DNA of 64,000 nt from Mesorhizobium shangrilense (GCF_028826155.1 NZ_JAQGPN010000001.1:434001-498000); one strand, 5' to 3'. Positions 17,078 to 25,678 are shown, numbered from the stretch's first letter. Notes: a model not told the origin generated them from the sequence alone. Translations and numbers: made by a program.

Positions 17078-19639
17078 ATGCCGGATCTCACGCTTCCTGA
17101 TCTTCCTGTCACGGCTGCGCTGCCCGAACTGACCCGCGCGCTGGGGGAACGGTCGAGCGCGGTGCTGGTCGCCCCGCCGGGCGCCGGCAAGACGACGCTC
17201 ATGCCGCTCGCCCTGCTCGACCAGCCGTGGCGCAAGGACGGCCGCATCGTGCTGCTCGAGCCGCGCCGGCTGGCTGCCCGAGCAGCCGCCCGCCGGATGG
17301 CTCAGCTGCTTGGCGAGGAGGTTGGCGGCGCCGTCGGCTACGCCATGCGCATGGAGAACCGCGTGTCGGCGCGGACAAGAATCCTCGTCGTGACCGAGGG
17401 CATCCTGGCCCGCATGATCCTCGACGATCCGGAGCTGCCGGGGGTGGCGGCCGTGCTCTTCGACGAATTCCACGAGCGGTCGCTCGACGGCGACTTCGGC
17501 CTGGCGCTGGCGCTCGACGTGCAGGGCGCGCTGCGTCCTGACCTCAGGCTGCTCGTGATGTCGGCGACGCTCGACGGCGCGCGCGTCGCTGGTCTGCTTG
17601 GCGACGCGCCGGTCGTCGAGAGCCAGGGGCGCAGCTTTCCCATCGACATACGCTACCGGGAGAGGCCCGTCGGCGCGCCGATCGAGGACGAGATGGCGAA
17701 GGCGGTCCGCGAAGCGCTCGCCGGGGAACCCGGCAGCGTGCTCGCCTTCCTGCCCGGCCAGCGCGAGATCGAGCGCACCGCCGAGCGGCTCGTCGGCCGT
17801 GTCGCCGCCGACGTCGACATCGTGCCCCTCTACGGACAGCTCGACGGCAAGGCGCAGGACGCGGCGATCCGCCCTGCGCCTGCGGGACGCCGCAAGGTGG
17901 TTCTGGCCACCTCCATCGCCGAAACCTCGATCACCCTCGACGGCGTGCGCGTGGTCATCGACAGCGGCCTGTCGCGCCTGCCGAGGTTCGAGCCGGCGAC
18001 CGGGTTGACGCGGCTGGAGACGGTGCGCGCCAGCAAAGCCTCGGCCGACCAGCGCGCCGGACGCGCCGGGCGCACCCAGCCGGGCGTCGCCATCCGCCTG
18101 TGGCGCGCGGAGCAGACCGCGGCGCTGCCTGCCTTCACGCCGCCCGAAATCCTCGAGGCGGATCTCTCGGGCCTGCTGCTCGACTGCGCGGCATTCGGCG
18201 TGGCCGACCCCACCACGCTGGCCTTCCTCGATCCCCCGCCCGCGTCGGCGCTGGCCGAGGCGCGCACGCTACTGCGCAACCTGGACGCGCTGGACGAGAG
18301 CGGACGCCTGACCGAGGCCGGGCAGGCCATGCGCAAGCTGGCGCTGCCGGCCAGGCTCGCGCATATGGTCGCCGAAGCGGCGCGGTCCGGACAGGCTTTG
18401 GAAGCTGCGCAGCTCGCGGTGCTGGTGACGGAGCGTGGGCTTGGCGGCGGCGGCGTGGACCTCGATCGGCGACTGAGCCGGTTCCGCGGAGAGCGTTCCC
18501 CGCGCGCCAACGCCGCCAGGCAGCTGGCGGAGCGACTGGCGCGCACTCTACCCTCCCCCCACGAAGGGAAGGCGGCGGAGGGGGTATCCTCGGAAGGCGG
18601 CCCCGGAAGGCCGCGCCTCGCTGCAGCGACCCCACCCGGCCGGACCTTGTCCGGCCACCCTCCCGTCAAGGGGGAGGCAGCCGGTTCGCTTCTCCTCCAC
18701 GCCTGGCCGGACCGTGTCGCCAAGGCCCGCGGCGAGCGCGGGCGCTTCCTGCTGGCCAACGGCAGCGGCGCGATGCTCGACGCGGCCGATCCGCTCGCCG
18801 GCGAGGCGTTCCTCGTGGTGACGGACCTACAAGGCAAGGCGCAGCATGCGCGGGTCGCCTCCGCCGCAGCCGTGGACGAAGCCGCCATCCGCACACAACT
18901 GGCCGACCACATAGAACGCCGCACCGAGACACTGTTCGATGCCGGCAAGCGCGCGGTGCGTGTGCGCGAGACCGAGCGGCTTGGCGCCATCGCATTGTCC
19001 GAGCGCACGCTGCCCGCGCCTTCGGGAGAGGCAGCCGACCGCGCAATCCTCGACGCCATCAGGGCGCATGGGCTCGACCTGCTGACCTGGTCGAAGGACG
19101 CAACCGCCCTGCGCAACCGCCTCAAATGGCTGCACGAGGGCCTTGGCGCGCCGTGGCCAGATGTGTCCGACGAGGCGCTCATCGCTTCGCTGGACGACTG
19201 GTTGCTGCCCTTTCTGTCGGGCGAGGTCTCCTTCGCGCGCATAGGCGCTCATGTCTTGCATGACGGCCTGCTGTCGCTCGTGCCGCACGACCTCCAGCGC
19301 AAGCTCGGCGCGCTCGCGCCAACGCATTTCGATGCGCCGTCTGGAAGTCGCGTGCCGATTGGCTACGAGGGGGAACGGCCGGTCCTTTCCATCCGCGTGC
19401 AGGAACTCTTCGGCATGGACAGGCATCCGGCAATCGCCAACGGAACCGTGCCGCTCACCGTCGAACTTCTGTCGCCCGCCCATCGGCCGATCCAGACCAC
19501 CCAGGACCTTCCCGGTTTCTGGGGCGGCTCTTGGGCGGATGTCCGCTCCGACATGCGCGGCCGCTATCCCAAGCACGTCTGGCCGGACGACCCGCTCAAT
19601 ACGGCGCCGACCAGCCGCGCCAAGCCGCGTGCGAAATAG
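17078..19639 (+). CDS. hrpB: ATP-dependent RNA helicase HrpB, with in-frame repeat insertion
   Basis: 853 residues, DEAH/RHA-type helicase. Walker A is APPGAGKTT near residue 32, the DExH box is DEFHERS at 129-135, motif III is SATLDG, and motif VI is SADQRAGRAGR near residue 315. The C-terminal HrpB-specific domain includes FLPFLSGEVSFARI. Residues about 490-535 (LPSPHEGKAAEGVSSEG through TLSGHPPVKGEAAG) are low-complexity and encoded by a palindromic repeat like those found intergenically here; without them the flanking helicase sequence (ERLART, then SLLLHAWPDRVAKARGERGRFLL) joins naturally. HrpB function in alphaproteobacteria is poorly defined. ATG 17078 is used. Confidence 0.93.
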   Translation: MPDLTLPDLPVTAALPELTRALGERSSAVLVAPPGAGKTTLMPLALLDQPWRKDGRIVLLEPRRLAARAAARRMAQLLGEEVGGAVGYAMRMENRVSARTRILVVTEGILARMILDDPELPGVAAVLFDEFHERSLDGDFGLALALDVQGALRPDLRLLVMSATLDGARVAGLLGDAPVVESQGRSFPIDIRYRERPVGAPIEDEMAKAVREALAGEPGSVLAFLPGQREIERTAERLVGRVAADVDIVPLYGQLDGKAQDAAIRPAPAGRRKVVLATSIAETSITLDGVRVVIDSGLSRLPRFEPATGLTRLETVRASKASADQRAGRAGRTQPGVAIRLWRAEQTAALPAFTPPEILEADLSGLLLDCAAFGVADPTTLAFLDPPPASALAEARTLLRNLDALDESGRLTEAGQAMRKLALPARLAHMVAEAARSGQALEAAQLAVLVTERGLGGGGVDLDRRLSRFRGERSPRANAARQLAERLARTLPSPHEGKAAEGVSSEGGPGRPRLAAATPPGRTLSGHPPVKGEAAGSLLLHAWPDRVAKARGERGRFLLANGSGAMLDAADPLAGEAFLVVTDLQGKAQHARVASAAAVDEAAIRTQLADHIERRTETLFDAGKRAVRVRETERLGAIALSERTLPAPSGEAADRAILDAIRAHGLDLLTWSKDATALRNRLKWLHEGLGAPWPDVSDEALIASLDDWLLPFLSGEVSFARIGAHVLHDGLLSLVPHDLQRKLGALAPTHFDAPSGSRVPIGYEGERPVLSIRVQELFGMDRHPAIANGTVPLTVELLSPAHRPIQTTQDLPGFWGGSWADVRSDMRGRYPKHVWPDDPLNTAPTSRAKPRAK
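18547..18683. repeat. GC-rich palindromic element inserted in frame inside hrpB
   Basis: About 137 bases with outer arms of the CCCTCCCCC / GGGGGAGG type and internal inverted repeats (GGCCGGACCTTGTCCGGCC at about 18639-18657). They resemble the intergenic palindromes at 10575, 12856, 50593 and 60695 in composition and design. It keeps the hrpB frame open and adds about 45 residues. Its boundaries are estimated from where helicase-like sequence stops and resumes. Confidence 0.7.
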
Positions 19640-19676
19640 GGCTTTGCGGCAGCCGTCGCGGAGCGCATAAGGGGCC

Positions 19677-20996
19677 ATGCTGCAGGACCTCCGAAATTTC
19701 GATCCGCAACAGTCCAACCGGTTGCGACTCAACACGCTTATCCGCCTGCGCTGGCTGGCGATCATCGGGCAAAGCGTGGCCGTCATCTTCGTCGCCTACT
19801 GGCTCAAGTTCCCGCTCCCGGTTTCGTTCTGCTTCGCCCTGATCGCCTGCTCGGCGTGGATGAACCTCTTCCTGGCGCTGCGCTATCCGGCGGCGCACCG
19901 CCTCAACCCGTTTGCGGCGCTCGGCATCCTCACCTTCGACGCATTGCAGCTGGCCGGCCTGCTCTACATGACCGGCGGCCTGACCAACCCGTTTTCGTTG
20001 CTGATCTCCGTGCCGGTCGTCGTCTCCGCGACGTCGCTGCCCTTGCGGCTCACCGTGCTGCTCGGCGCGCTGGTGATCGCGATGGCGACGCTGCTCGTCT
20101 TCTACCACCTGCCCTTGCCCTGGTATGACGGCACGCAGCTGGTGATGCCGTTTCTCTATGTCGCCGGCATGTGGATGGCGGTCGTCTCCAGCATCGCCTT
20201 CACGGCCATATACGCCTGGAGGATCGCTGCGGAGGCGCGACAGCTGGGCAACGCGCTGGCCGCCACGGAACTCGTGCTGCAACGCGAGCAGCATCTGTCG
20301 GCGCTTGACGGCCTCGCCGCGGCCGCAGCCCATGAGCTCGGCACGCCGCTCGCCACCATCGCGCTGGTCGCCAAGGAAATGCAGCGTGCGTTGGGCGACG
20401 ATCCGAAGTTCCAGGACGACGTCGCGCTGCTTCGCAGCCAGAGCGAGCGCTGCCGGGAGATCCTGAAGCGCCTGACCAGCCTGTCGAGCGAGAGCGAGGA
20501 GCATCTTGCGCGCCTGCCGCTCACCTCGCTTGTGGAGGAGGTAAGCGCCCCGCACCGGGAATTCGGCATCGCGATCGAGCTGGAAGCGGGCGAGACCATC
20601 GGTCCGGAGCCCATCGCACGCCGAAACCCGGGCGTTCTCTACGGTGTGGGCAACCTGGTCGAGAACGCCGTCGACTTCGCGAAGAACACAGTGCGGGTGA
20701 GCTGGTCGTGGAACGATCATCGCGTCCTCTTGCAGGTGCGCGACGACGGGCCGGGTTTCCCGGCCGACATCATCGACCGCATCGGCGAACCCTACATGTC
20801 GACGCGACAGGGGGCGGAGCCGGGTGGCGGCCTCGGGCTCGGGCTCTTCATCGCCAAGACCCTGCTTGAGCGGTCCGGCGCGACGCTGCGCTTCCAGAAC
20901 GCGCCGGAACGCGGCCAGGGCGCGCTGGTCGAGGTGTCGTGGAGCCGCGACGTCTTCGTCAAACCCTCGATGGAAGCCGAAAAGAAGCTGGCTTGA
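19677..20996 (+). CDS. actS: Redox-sensing histidine kinase ActS (RegB/PrrB family)
   Basis: 439 residues. Six hydrophobic segments (about 25-190) contain the quinone-interacting motif GGLTNPF near residue 100. The phospho-acceptor H219 lies in AAAHELGTPLATI, and the redox-responsive cysteine of RegB has its counterpart at C259 (SERCREIL). The ATPase domain has N box NLVENAVDFA, G1 DDGPGFP and G2 GGGLGLGLF. RegB/ActS kinases sense the quinone pool and phosphorylate RegA/ActR to adjust respiration, carbon and nitrogen metabolism to oxygen. The response regulator gene follows 73 bases downstream. ATG 19677 is used. Confidence 0.95.
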   Translation: MLQDLRNFDPQQSNRLRLNTLIRLRWLAIIGQSVAVIFVAYWLKFPLPVSFCFALIACSAWMNLFLALRYPAAHRLNPFAALGILTFDALQLAGLLYMTGGLTNPFSLLISVPVVVSATSLPLRLTVLLGALVIAMATLLVFYHLPLPWYDGTQLVMPFLYVAGMWMAVVSSIAFTAIYAWRIAAEARQLGNALAATELVLQREQHLSALDGLAAAAAHELGTPLATIALVAKEMQRALGDDPKFQDDVALLRSQSERCREILKRLTSLSSESEEHLARLPLTSLVEEVSAPHREFGIAIELEAGETIGPEPIARRNPGVLYGVGNLVENAVDFAKNTVRVSWSWNDHRVLLQVRDDGPGFPADIIDRIGEPYMSTRQGAEPGGGLGLGLFIAKTLLERSGATLRFQNAPERGQGALVEVSWSRDVFVKPSMEAEKKLA

Positions 20997-21069
20997 TGCG
21001 GCGCGAAGTTTGGATTTCCGCGACCGACATCTTATAATTGTTCAAAAGTAGATAGCGAACGGGATTGCC

Positions 21070-21624
21070 ATGACAGAAGGTGACGCTCTGCTGACCGGCG
21101 CGGATCAGACACTGCTGATCGTCGATGACGACAAGCCATTTCTGACGCGGCTGGCGCGCGCCATGGAGCTGCGAGGCTATGAGGTCGAAACGGCCGAAAG
21201 CGTGGAAGAAGCCGTGAGCAAAGCGCGCAGCCGGCCGCCAGCCTTCGCGGTGGTCGACATGCGGCTCGGCGACGGCAATGGTCTCGACGTTGTCGCTGCC
21301 ATCCGCGAGAAGCGCACCGATTCCCGCACCATCATCCTGACCGGCTACGGCAACATCGCAACGGCGGTGACCGCCGTGAAGCTCGGCGCCATCGACTACC
21401 TGTCGAAACCGGCGGACGCCGACGAGATCCACGCGGCGCTGACCCGCACCGCCGGCGAACGCGCCGCGCCGCCGGAAAATCCGATGTCGGCCGACCGCGT
21501 CCGCTGGGAGCACATCCAGCGCGTCTACGAAATGTGCGAGCGCAACGTGTCGGAAACCGCCCGACGGCTCAACATGCATCGCCGGACGCTGCAGCGGATA
21601 CTGGCGAAGCGGGCGCCGCGATAG
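21070..21624 (+). CDS. actR: Response regulator ActR (RegA/PrrA family)
   Basis: 184 residues: a receiver domain with phospho-acceptor D63 (FAVVDMRLGDG) and conserved K in YLSKPADADE, a short proline-containing linker, and a C-terminal Fis-type HTH (ERNVSETARRLNMHRRTLQRIL) that is nearly invariant among RegA/ActR proteins. It is the DNA-binding partner of ActS upstream. ATG 21070 follows a 73-base gap, so it could be transcribed with actS or from its own promoter. The convergent repeat after it probably acts as a terminator. Confidence 0.95.
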   Translation: MTEGDALLTGADQTLLIVDDDKPFLTRLARAMELRGYEVETAESVEEAVSKARSRPPAFAVVDMRLGDGNGLDVVAAIREKRTDSRTIILTGYGNIATAVTAVKLGAIDYLSKPADADEIHAALTRTAGERAAPPENPMSADRVRWEHIQRVYEMCERNVSETARRLNMHRRTLQRILAKRAPR

Positions 21625-21627
21625 GGC

Positions 21628-21723
21628 GAATAGGGAATAGCGAATAGCGAGTAGCGAGTAGCGAGTAGATAGATCGGCCGCTGGCGCAGTTTCTCTATTC
21701 GGCTACTCCCTACTCGCTATTCG
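21628..21723. repeat. Heptamer repeat array with inverted counterpart (hairpin) between actR and mmcB
   Basis: Six tandem 7-base units of the form GARTAGN occupy 21628-21669, in the order GAATAGG, GAATAGC, GAATAGC, GAGTAGC, GAGTAGC, GAGTAGA. About 25 bases later, 21695-21723 carries the complementary units CTATTCG, CTACTCC, CTACTCG, CTATTCG. The two halves can fold into a long imperfect stem. The element begins three bases after the actR stop and ends six bases before the mmcB stop, so it may end transcription in both directions. Unit-number change by slippage is possible. Confidence 0.8.
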
Positions 21724-21729
21724 TTTCGA

Positions 21730-22242
21730 CTACTCACTCTCCCCTTCCAGCGCCTGCACGGAAACGCCGGCGAGTTCCGCCGCCAGCAGCCGCGCCGCAC
21801 CCGCCCGCGCTATGCGCAGCATCAGCGCCTTGCGCGTCGCCGCGGCCAGCCGGTGTTCGGGCGCATCGCGCATGATCTCGGCGCCGTAGCCGTCCGAGAG
21901 GATGAAGCCGCACTCCGCCGGGAAAATCTCGGCAGGCACCTCGGGGTGGGTCGCGAAGAAGAAGCGGTCCGAGAAGAGCCGGTACTCCGGCCATTTGCGG
22001 TCGACGCGAAAATCCTCGATCGAGGATTTTATCTCGATGATCCAGATGTCGCCGCCGCGCGTCAGCGCGACGAGGTCGGCGCGGCGACCGCTGGCCAGCG
22101 AGATCTCCGGCAGCACATGCGCGCCCATCTGCGACAGCAGCCGCTGCACGCCCCGCCTGACCACCATGGCGCGCTCGGACTGCCGGCCATCGGCCAGCGG
22201 GTTTTGGAGAATCGGGGAAACGATCGGCATGGAGATCACCAT
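21730..22242 (-). CDS. mmcB: MmcB-family DNA repair protein (PD-(D/E)XK nuclease fold)
   Basis: 170 residues matching the alphaproteobacterial MmcB family. RRGVQRLLSQMG precedes the catalytic-type core GRRADLVALTRGGDIWIIEIKSS (D about 57, E and K in the EIK triad about 69-71), then the VDRKWPEYRLFSDRFFFATHP segment. MmcB has been linked to the DNA damage response in Caulobacter. The ATG at 22242 or the internal ATG at 22230 could be the start; a perfect 7-bp inverted repeat (22226-22245) overlaps both. Neither has a clear ribosome binding site. Confidence 0.85.
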   Translation of the reverse strand: MVISMPIVSPILQNPLADGRQSERAMVVRRGVQRLLSQMGAHVLPEISLASGRRADLVALTRGGDIWIIEIKSSIEDFRVDRKWPEYRLFSDRFFFATHPEVPAEIFPAECGFILSDGYGAEIMRDAPEHRLAAATRKALMLRIARAGAARLLAAELAGVSVQALEGESE

Positions 22243-22338
22243 GCCAGATTTTGTTCACGGTTTGAACCCGCATCAGGCAGGCGATTTTATGTTTGGCAAT
22301 CCCGTTTCGCGCAGGAGCAGGTCTGATATGACTCGGGT

Positions 22339-22956
22339 ATGGGGGAATTTCTCGACCAACTCCAACGGGTTTGGCCGCTTGTAATGCAAGCTGGGTGGGC
22401 CTTCGCCGCTCTCGCAGTCGCGTTACTGTTCACCGGGTGGGCAGGCGGTCGCTTCATGTTTGGTGAGCGTATAGCGAACCTTAAAAGCCGAATGGAAATT
22501 CGTGATGAGAAAATCGCCGCACTAGAGGCGCGATTGCTCGAAGTCGCCATCCCCTCGAACGGCGTCGCTCAACCCGCGCCGACGTTTACGCCGCCGTCGC
22601 TTCGGCAAGTCCCACAGATTGACAAGCCAGTGGGGGAGCAAGGCGGACCTTCAAAGCCAATCCCCTCACTGCGGAATATCCTGCTAAGTCGGAAGTGGAT
22701 GTTCCATTTTAGTCCCGGAGGCAACGGCGGCCGAAAGCCAATGACGTTCTTGCCAGACAGCTCTATCGGGCAGGGTCGTAACAAGAACGAGCACACATGG
22801 AGGTTGGAAGGCGCTAAGAGCGACCTCCTAGTCATCTATCGAGAAGACGGAAGCGTTCAAAACGCCTTCTACTACAGCGACAAGGCGGGAAAGTTTGATT
22901 ACATCCCGGACAGTCGCGCGGTTGGCTTCCGCAACCAGTTCATTGAACCTATCTGA
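22339..22956 (+). CDS. Membrane-anchored hypothetical protein
   Basis: 205 residues: one N-terminal transmembrane segment (about 16-40), a short coiled-coil-like stretch (ANLKSRMEIRDEKIAALEARLLE), a proline-rich linker, and a globular C-terminal domain of about 100 residues (KWMFHFSPGG through AVGFRNQFIEP). No family is recognised. Base composition is clearly less GC-rich than that of the neighbours and includes codons rare in this window, which suggests recent acquisition. The start at 22339 reads ATG GGG GAA; the upstream site is weak. Confidence 0.65.
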   Translation: MGEFLDQLQRVWPLVMQAGWAFAALAVALLFTGWAGGRFMFGERIANLKSRMEIRDEKIAALEARLLEVAIPSNGVAQPAPTFTPPSLRQVPQIDKPVGEQGGPSKPIPSLRNILLSRKWMFHFSPGGNGGRKPMTFLPDSSIGQGRNKNEHTWRLEGAKSDLLVIYREDGSVQNAFYYSDKAGKFDYIPDSRAVGFRNQFIEPI

Positions 22957-22995
22957 CCTCAACCATCCTGAACGGACCAGCCGCGAACACCCAGT

Positions 22996-23421
22996 TCACG
23001 CGGTGTTGGCTGCCTTGCGCGCGGGCTTAACCGCATCCAGCCCGGCGATGTCGTCCAGGATCGGGCAGTCCGGTCGGTCGTCGCCATGGCAGGCGTGGAT
23101 CAGCTTCTGCAGCGTCGTGCGCATCGACTGCAGCTCGCGCACCTTCTCCTCGATCGCCGACACGTGGGCGATGGCGATCTGGCGCACGTCGTGGCTGGCG
23201 CGCTCCTTGTCGCTGTAGAGAGCCATCAGCTGGCGGCATTCCTCGACCGAGAAACCGAGGCTGCGTGCCCGCCGCAGGAAAGACAGCCGATGAATGTCGT
23301 CCCGCGCGTAGTCGCGGTAGCCGTTGGCGGCTCGGGCCGGGTGGATCAGCCCGATCTCCTCGTAGTAGCGGATGGTCTTGGCGGGCAGGCCCGAGGCGCG
23401 CGCCGCTTCACCTACGTTCAT
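22996..23421 (-). CDS. MerR-family regulator, CueR/HmrR type (Cu(I)-responsive)
   Basis: 141 residues: N-terminal MerR HTH (MNVGEAARASGLPAKTIRYYEEIGL), dimerisation helix, and a metal-binding loop C111-x7-C119 (CHGDDRPDC) as in CueR/HmrR sensors of monovalent copper, silver or gold. The expected role is activation of a copper-exporting ATPase or a chaperone by twisting a 19-20 bp promoter spacer. No copper ATPase, multicopper oxidase or CopZ gene lies next to it in this window, so its target is elsewhere. ATG 23421 was chosen because MNVGEAA is the typical MerR start; the frame is open for 27 more codons. Confidence 0.88.
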   Translation of the reverse strand: MNVGEAARASGLPAKTIRYYEEIGLIHPARAANGYRDYARDDIHRLSFLRRARSLGFSVEECRQLMALYSDKERASHDVRQIAIAHVSAIEEKVRELQSMRTTLQKLIHACHGDDRPDCPILDDIAGLDAVKPARKAANTA

Positions 23422-23643
23422 TGCTTTTGCTCCATGCTCAGCGGGCCATCGACAGAAATCCGGCATGGGATTGGCCCGGGCCGCATGTGGCGAAAATGCC
23501 ATACGCGGCGATTCACATACATCGGGTCACGCCAAAGTGAGTACAAGCCCTTGGCAAGAAAACTCGCGTCAAACTAGAAATGTCGCAACATCCGGTCCGA
23601 ATCGGGTCGAGTTCCGACAGGGCCGACATCTCAGGGAACCTGC

Positions 23644-24264
23644 ATGCGTCCAAGGAAAGTTCTTGCTGCTTTGAGCATCTCGGCGAGCGTTCTTCTCGCC
23701 GGCTGCACCATGGACGGAACGCTGCGCACGTTCTCCGGCAGCTACGGCTCCAAAATGGACGCCGGATACCACCTCCCCTCGATCCCGATCTACAAGGTCG
23801 ACAAGAAGTATCATCGCCAGGTCGTCCGCTACGAAACCGGCGAGAAGCCCGGAACGATCATCGTCGATACCGGCGCAAAATTCCTCTACTTCGTCATGCC
23901 CGACGGCCAGGCCATGCGCTACGGCATCGGCGTCGGCCGCGAAGGGTTCGAATGGAAGGGAACGTCGCGCATCGCGATGAAGCGCGAATGGCCGGTCTGG
24001 ACGCCGCCCGCGGAAATGATCAAGCGCCAGCCCGAACTCGCGAAATGGCGCGGCGGCATGCCTCCGGGCCTGGGCAACGCGCTCGGCGCGCGAGCGCTCT
24101 ACCTCTACAACAAGGGCGGCGACACCGGATATCGCCTGCATGGAACGCCGGAATGGAACTCGATCGGTAAAGCGATGTCGTCGGGCTGCATTCGGCTTAT
24201 CAACCAGGACATCATCGATCTCTACGACCGAGCCGAAACCGGCGCCAAGGTCATTGTCATCTAA
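23644..24264 (+). CDS. L,D-transpeptidase lipoprotein (YkuD/ErfK family)
   Basis: 206 residues. The lipobox LLAGC (C21) predicts lipidation and membrane anchoring in the periplasm. The YkuD catalytic motif SSGCIRL contains nucleophile C182, preceded by the conserved HGTPEW histidine. These enzymes make 3-3 cross-links in peptidoglycan or attach proteins to it. Mature length and motif order match the single-domain ErfK/YbiS/YcfS/YnhG group. ATG 23644 is used. It is monocistronic, ending at the strong terminator 24305-24335. Confidence 0.92.
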   Translation: MRPRKVLAALSISASVLLAGCTMDGTLRTFSGSYGSKMDAGYHLPSIPIYKVDKKYHRQVVRYETGEKPGTIIVDTGAKFLYFVMPDGQAMRYGIGVGREGFEWKGTSRIAMKREWPVWTPPAEMIKRQPELAKWRGGMPPGLGNALGARALYLYNKGGDTGYRLHGTPEWNSIGKAMSSGCIRLINQDIIDLYDRAETGAKVIVI

Positions 24265-24304
24265 GAGCTGTAAGCGGACCGTCTAGGCAACAACTTGACG
24301 TCCC

Positions 24305-24335
24305 AAAAAAACCGGGCCCCTGGCCCGGTTTTTTT
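24305..24335. terminator. Bidirectional rho-independent terminator
   Basis: Seven A, then CCGGGCC (24312-24318), a 3-base loop, GGCCCGG (24322-24328), then seven T. Because A and T runs flank both sides, it can stop transcription of the L,D-transpeptidase gene on the plus strand and of the NfuA-type gene on the minus strand, which converge here. Confidence 0.93.
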
Positions 24336-24371
24336 CATCTGGCCCAGCCGCGAGCCCGCGCCCAGCCAGGT

Positions 24372-24944
24372 CTACAACGACACCTGCTCGACATGCTGCA
24401 CTTCGGGGACGAAATGGCGCAGAAGATTCTGGATGCCGTGCTTCAGGGTGGCCGTCGAAGACGGGCAACCGGCGCAGGCGCCCTTCATGTTCAGGTAGAC
24501 GGTGCCGTTCTCGAAGCCGCGGAAGGTGATGTCGCCGCCATCCTGCGCGACCGCCGGACGAACGCGCGTGTCGAGGAGCTCCTTAATCGTCAGCACGATC
24601 TCCTCGTCGGCCTTGTCATAAAATTCTTCGCTGGCGTCGCTTGCGGCCTGGGGCGCCGTCGACGCCATCACCGGCTGGCCGGACATGAAGTGTTCCATGA
24701 TCGAGCCCAGGATCGCCGGCTTCAGATGCTGCCACTCCGGTCCGTCCTTGGTGATCGTGATGAAATCGTAGCCGAAGAAAACCCCGGTAACGCCCGGGAT
24801 GTCGAAGAGCCGGCCCGCCAGCGGCGAGGCCTCCCGCGCCGACTGCGCGTCGCGGAAGTCGACGGTGCCTTCGCGAAGCACTTCCTTGCCCGGCAGGAAC
24901 TTCAAGGTCGCCGGGTTCGGCGTCGCCTCGGTCTGGATGAACAT
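24372..24944 (-). CDS. NifU-like Fe-S scaffold/carrier protein (Nfu type)
   Basis: 190 residues: an N-terminal Nfu_N domain (FIQTEATPNPATLKFLPG, VTGVFFGYDFITITK) and a C-terminal NifU domain with the cluster-binding CAGC (CxxC) inside MKGACAGCPSSTATLKHGIQ. It should carry 4Fe-4S clusters to target enzymes in the cytoplasm. This two-domain form is the usual alphaproteobacterial and mitochondrial NFU1 type rather than nitrogen-fixation NifU. ATG 24944 is used. Confidence 0.94.
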   Translation of the reverse strand: MFIQTEATPNPATLKFLPGKEVLREGTVDFRDAQSAREASPLAGRLFDIPGVTGVFFGYDFITITKDGPEWQHLKPAILGSIMEHFMSGQPVMASTAPQAASDASEEFYDKADEEIVLTIKELLDTRVRPAVAQDGGDITFRGFENGTVYLNMKGACAGCPSSTATLKHGIQNLLRHFVPEVQHVEQVSL

Positions 24945-25105
24945 CGTCGTCTCTCCACGCCCGTCGGCCGGGCTGCCATTGTTTGGAATTGTTCTAATTT
25001 AAATAGTCGTGTTCCGCACCCACATCAAGGGAAAGCAGTGGCGGCATATCCGCCGCGCCCGCCAGGGGACGCGACGGAAATGCCGACCGCATTCGGATGG
25101 TGACC

Positions 25106-25597
25106 TCAGGCAAGGTTCGCTATGTCCTCGTCGGTCAGGTTCTGCGGCACGACCGTCACCGGAATGGGAAATCCCGTTCCCTTGCCCGCGATCATGCTCA
25201 CCAGCGGGCCCGGGCCTTCCTTGCCCATGCCGGCGGCGAGCAGCAGGATGGCAATGTCCTGGTCGTCCTCGATCAGCTTGTGGATCTGCTCCGACGGCTT
25301 GCCCTCCCGGATGACCAGTTCCGGCTCGATGCCGTGCTGTTCGCGCGCCTTGCTGGCATGATGGTCCAGCGCCGCCTTGGCGGCAGCGGTAGCCTCCTCG
25401 CGCATGATCTTTTCCACACCCAGCCAGTGCTGGAAATCGTCGGGCTCGATGACGAAGAGCAAAACGAGAACGCCGCCCGTGGACTTTGCGCGCCGGGAGC
25501 CATAGGCGACGGCGCGTTCGCATTCCGGCGTATCGTCGATGATGGCAAGGAATTTGCGGCGGTGACCGGCTTCACTGCTGAGACGTTTTGAAACCAT
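25106..25597 (-). CDS. Universal stress protein (UspA family)
   Basis: 163 residues with a single Usp domain. The N-terminal strand FLAIIDDTPECERAVAYGSRRA and the late nucleotide-binding loop region (GMGKEGPGPLVSMIAGKGTG, then PIPVTVVP) follow the ATP-binding Usp pattern G-x2-G-x9-G(S/T) only loosely. Usp proteins respond to stress and starvation; no specific role can be read here. ATG 25597 was chosen. It lies 80 bases downstream of trpS on the same strand. Confidence 0.85.
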   Translation of the reverse strand: MVSKRLSSEAGHRRKFLAIIDDTPECERAVAYGSRRAKSTGGVLVLLFVIEPDDFQHWLGVEKIMREEATAAAKAALDHHASKAREQHGIEPELVIREGKPSEQIHKLIEDDQDIAILLLAAGMGKEGPGPLVSMIAGKGTGFPIPVTVVPQNLTDEDIANLA

Positions 25598-25678
25598 CGC
25601 GATATCCTGGCTTCGATGTTGGCGCACAATCTGCCACTCGCCCGAAGCACGGGCAAGCGGCGCCTTTCGCGCAGGATC

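Noticed and set aside
22996..23421. A complete copper-resistance locus around the CueR-type regulator
   Set aside because: No copper ATPase, CopZ or oxidase lies in the neighbouring genes; only the regulator is present.
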